DNA from: Salinicoccus hispanicus
Lineage (GTDB): Bacteria; Bacillota; Bacilli; Staphylococcales; Salinicoccaceae
Reading direction: 5' to 3'
Assembly: GCF_009831115.1 (NCBI RefSeq)
Contig: NZ_WUUK01000001.1
Span: 1 to 64,000 of the forward strand
Length of the DNA stretch: 64,000 bases
A program made the position numbers and the translations under genes. Shown here piece by piece: positions 62,752 through 64,000 of this stretch (its first letter is position 1; every line of letters begins with the position of its first letter). The notes below the pieces were generated by a model that had not been told where the DNA came from, did no database searches, and was given only the letters and a program-made list of their open reading frames with translations.

Positions 62752-64000
62752 CTATTCCTGTTCGCTCTCGCTGTTTACTCTCATTATCGTTGGAAGTATC
62801 ATCGGTTTTCTATGCGTCTTACGGTACAGATGGTTGCTCAGCTCTTCGATGATGAGCTGCTTTACATGATACCATTCGACATTTTCCTTCGTGTTCAGAA
62901 GGTTGATCACATCGCCTTTGATCTTCTTCTCTGCACTGCGGATCAGCCCGTAGGATTCACGCATGTATACGAAACCGCGTGATATGATGTCCGGTCCACT
63001 GAGGAGTGATTTCGTGTTGAAGTCGATGGAGACGACGACAATGGCAAGCCCTTCCTCAGAAAGGTCTTTTCTGTCACGCAGGACGATGTTGCCGATGTCG
63101 CCGATGCCGATGCCGTCTACAAAGACTGTTCCCGCAGGGACACGGTGGCTATGCCTTGCACTATCTTTCTTGAGTGCCAGTACATCACCGATCTCCATCA
63201 GGAAGATATTGTCCGGATCCATGCCTGTGTTCACTGCAAGCTCCTTATGCAGGTGCAGCATGCGGTATTCACCGTGAATCGGCATGAAATACTTGGGACG
63301 CATCAGTCTGAGCATCAGTTTCTGCTCTTCCTGGGAACCGTGGCCGGAAGTGTGGATATTTGATAGTTTGCCATGGATGACATCTGCTCCAGCCTTGTAT
63401 AGTGCATTGATTGTACGATTGATGCTGAGTGTATTGCCAGGAATCGGTGAAGAACTGAAGACGACTGTATCTTCAGGAATGATGCTGATCTGGCGGTGGG
63501 TGCCATTGGCAATCCTTGATAGGGCAGCCATCGGTTCACCCTGTGAACCTGTACAGAGCATCATGACCTTATGCTTCTCGATGCTGTTGATCATCCTCGG
63601 TTCGATGAATGTTTCCGGCGGCGCCTTGATGTAGCCGAGTTCGAGGCCGATCTTGATATTATTTTCCATGCTGCGGCCGAAAATGCATATTCTGCGATCG
63701 AGCTTGATGGCGGCATCGATGGCCTGCTGAACACGATAGATATTGGAAGCGAATGTTGCAAAGATGATTCTTCCGGTACATTTCCTGAAGATATCCTCCA
63801 CATTCTGACCGACTTCCTTTTCGCTGATTGTAAAGTTTGGTACTGTCGCATTGGTGGAATCGGACAGCAGACATAACACACCTTCTTCACCGAGACGTGC
63901 CATCTTCGCAATATTTGCGGGCTCGCCTACAGGGGTGAAGTCGAATTTGAAGTCACCGGTATGGACAATGGTGCCTTCCGGTGTACGGACAACGACGCCG
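62752..64000 (-). CDS. rnjA: ribonuclease J1 (5' partial)
   Basis: The frame is open to the right edge, so the N-terminal metallo-beta-lactamase part (with HxHxDH) lies outside. Visible: [35 protein letters not shown], the beta-CASP domain with [74 protein letters not shown] (metal His residues) and the C-terminal dimer domain. An essential 5'-3' exo/endonuclease of mRNA decay. About 415 of some 560 residues are present. Confidence 0.96.
   Translation of the reverse strand, partial: GVVVRTPEGTIVHTGDFKFDFTPVGEPANIAKMARLGEEGVLCLLSDSTNATVPNFTISEKEVGQNVEDIFRKCTGRIIFATFASNIYRVQQAIDAAIKLDRRICIFGRSMENNIKIGLELGYIKAPPETFIEPRMINSIEKHKVMMLCTGSQGEPMAALSRIANGTHRQISIIPEDTVVFSSSPIPGNTLSINRTINALYKAGADVIHGKLSNIHTSGHGSQEEQKLMLRLMRPKYFMPIHGEYRMLHLHKELAVNTGMDPDNIFLMEIGDVLALKKDSARHSHRVPAGTVFVDGIGIGDIGNIVLRDRKDLSEEGLAIVVVSIDFNTKSLLSGPDIISRGFVYMRESYGLIRSAEKKIKGDVINLLNTKENVEWYHVKQLIIEELSNHLYRKTHRKPMILPTIMRVNSESEQE

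Overview
The window reads as a chromosomal segment of a moderate-GC member of the Staphylococcaceae, most like Salinicoccus or a close relative. This rests on gene content and order: folD - purEKCSQLFMNHD, then ptsHI, then cydAB - ktr/trkA - rnjA, which is the staphylococcal arrangement; an LPXTG (LPNTG) wall protein; a cysteine-type Gpx; and HutG with the staphylococcal C-x-D variant. No rRNA, tRNA, insertion sequence, prophage or CRISPR array was recognised. The species is inferred, not proven.

Layout. 1-3.4 kb: 3' part of a very large LPXTG surface protein with Ig-like repeats and two long Asp-Ala dipeptide tracts. 3.5-8.8 kb: pentapeptide-repeat protein, serine hydrolase, AEC permease, SDR and a Zur-controlled zinc lipoprotein (AdcA, ZnuA-ZinT type). 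8.9-10.5 kb: a luciferase-like monooxygenase / FMN-reductase pair. 10.65-10.98 kb: first of three arrays of a 41-bp intergenic repeat. 11.1-15.0 kb: a four-gene operon of two M20 peptidase-family hydrolases flanking two membrane proteins (one DUF5058-like), behind a CodY-like palindrome. 15.2-21.7 kb: selO, PPOX-family protein, gpx, zinc-ribbon protein, SLC13/RCK permease, a second LLM oxidoreductase and a PH-domain protein. 21.7-22.7 kb: about 1 kb with no gene, holding a probable structured ncRNA of about 500 nt. 22.7-30 kb: a second M20 hydrolase with a YfcC permease, a DASS dicarboxylate transporter, a PQQ-propeller lipoprotein and an APC permease. 30-34 kb: a lipoprotein, a run of tiny hydrophilic CsbD-like stress proteins, a DJ-1/PfpI protein, and the second 41-bp array. 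33.7-37.8 kb: a nitric-oxide module (Ig-like secreted protein - nsrR, divergent from hmp with an NsrR-type operator, then a small His-motif membrane protein) and a CaCA antiporter. 37.9-39.2 kb: NERD protein and the third 41-bp array. 39.3-51.5 kb: folD and the complete de novo purine operon. 51.6-64 kb: hydrophilic protein, membrane protein - hutG - rRNA methyltransferase operon, ptsHI, an MFS permease, cydAB with a Rex-like box, a TrkA/KtrA protein and the 3' part of RNase J1.

How it fits together. FolD supplies one-carbon units around the purine pathway, which PurE-D complete to IMP. The two M20 clusters each pair a predicted acyl- or carbamoyl-amino-acid hydrolase with its own transporter, suggesting salvage of modified amino acids. 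Control sites visible by eye include tandem Zur boxes exactly filling the adcA promoter, an NsrR box over the hmp start, a Rex-like box at cydAB, CodY-like boxes at the M20 loci and a cre-like site before the dicarboxylate transporter.

All motif matches were made by eye. Starts were chosen from ribosome-binding-site spacing and family N-termini, and several differ from the longest open frame.
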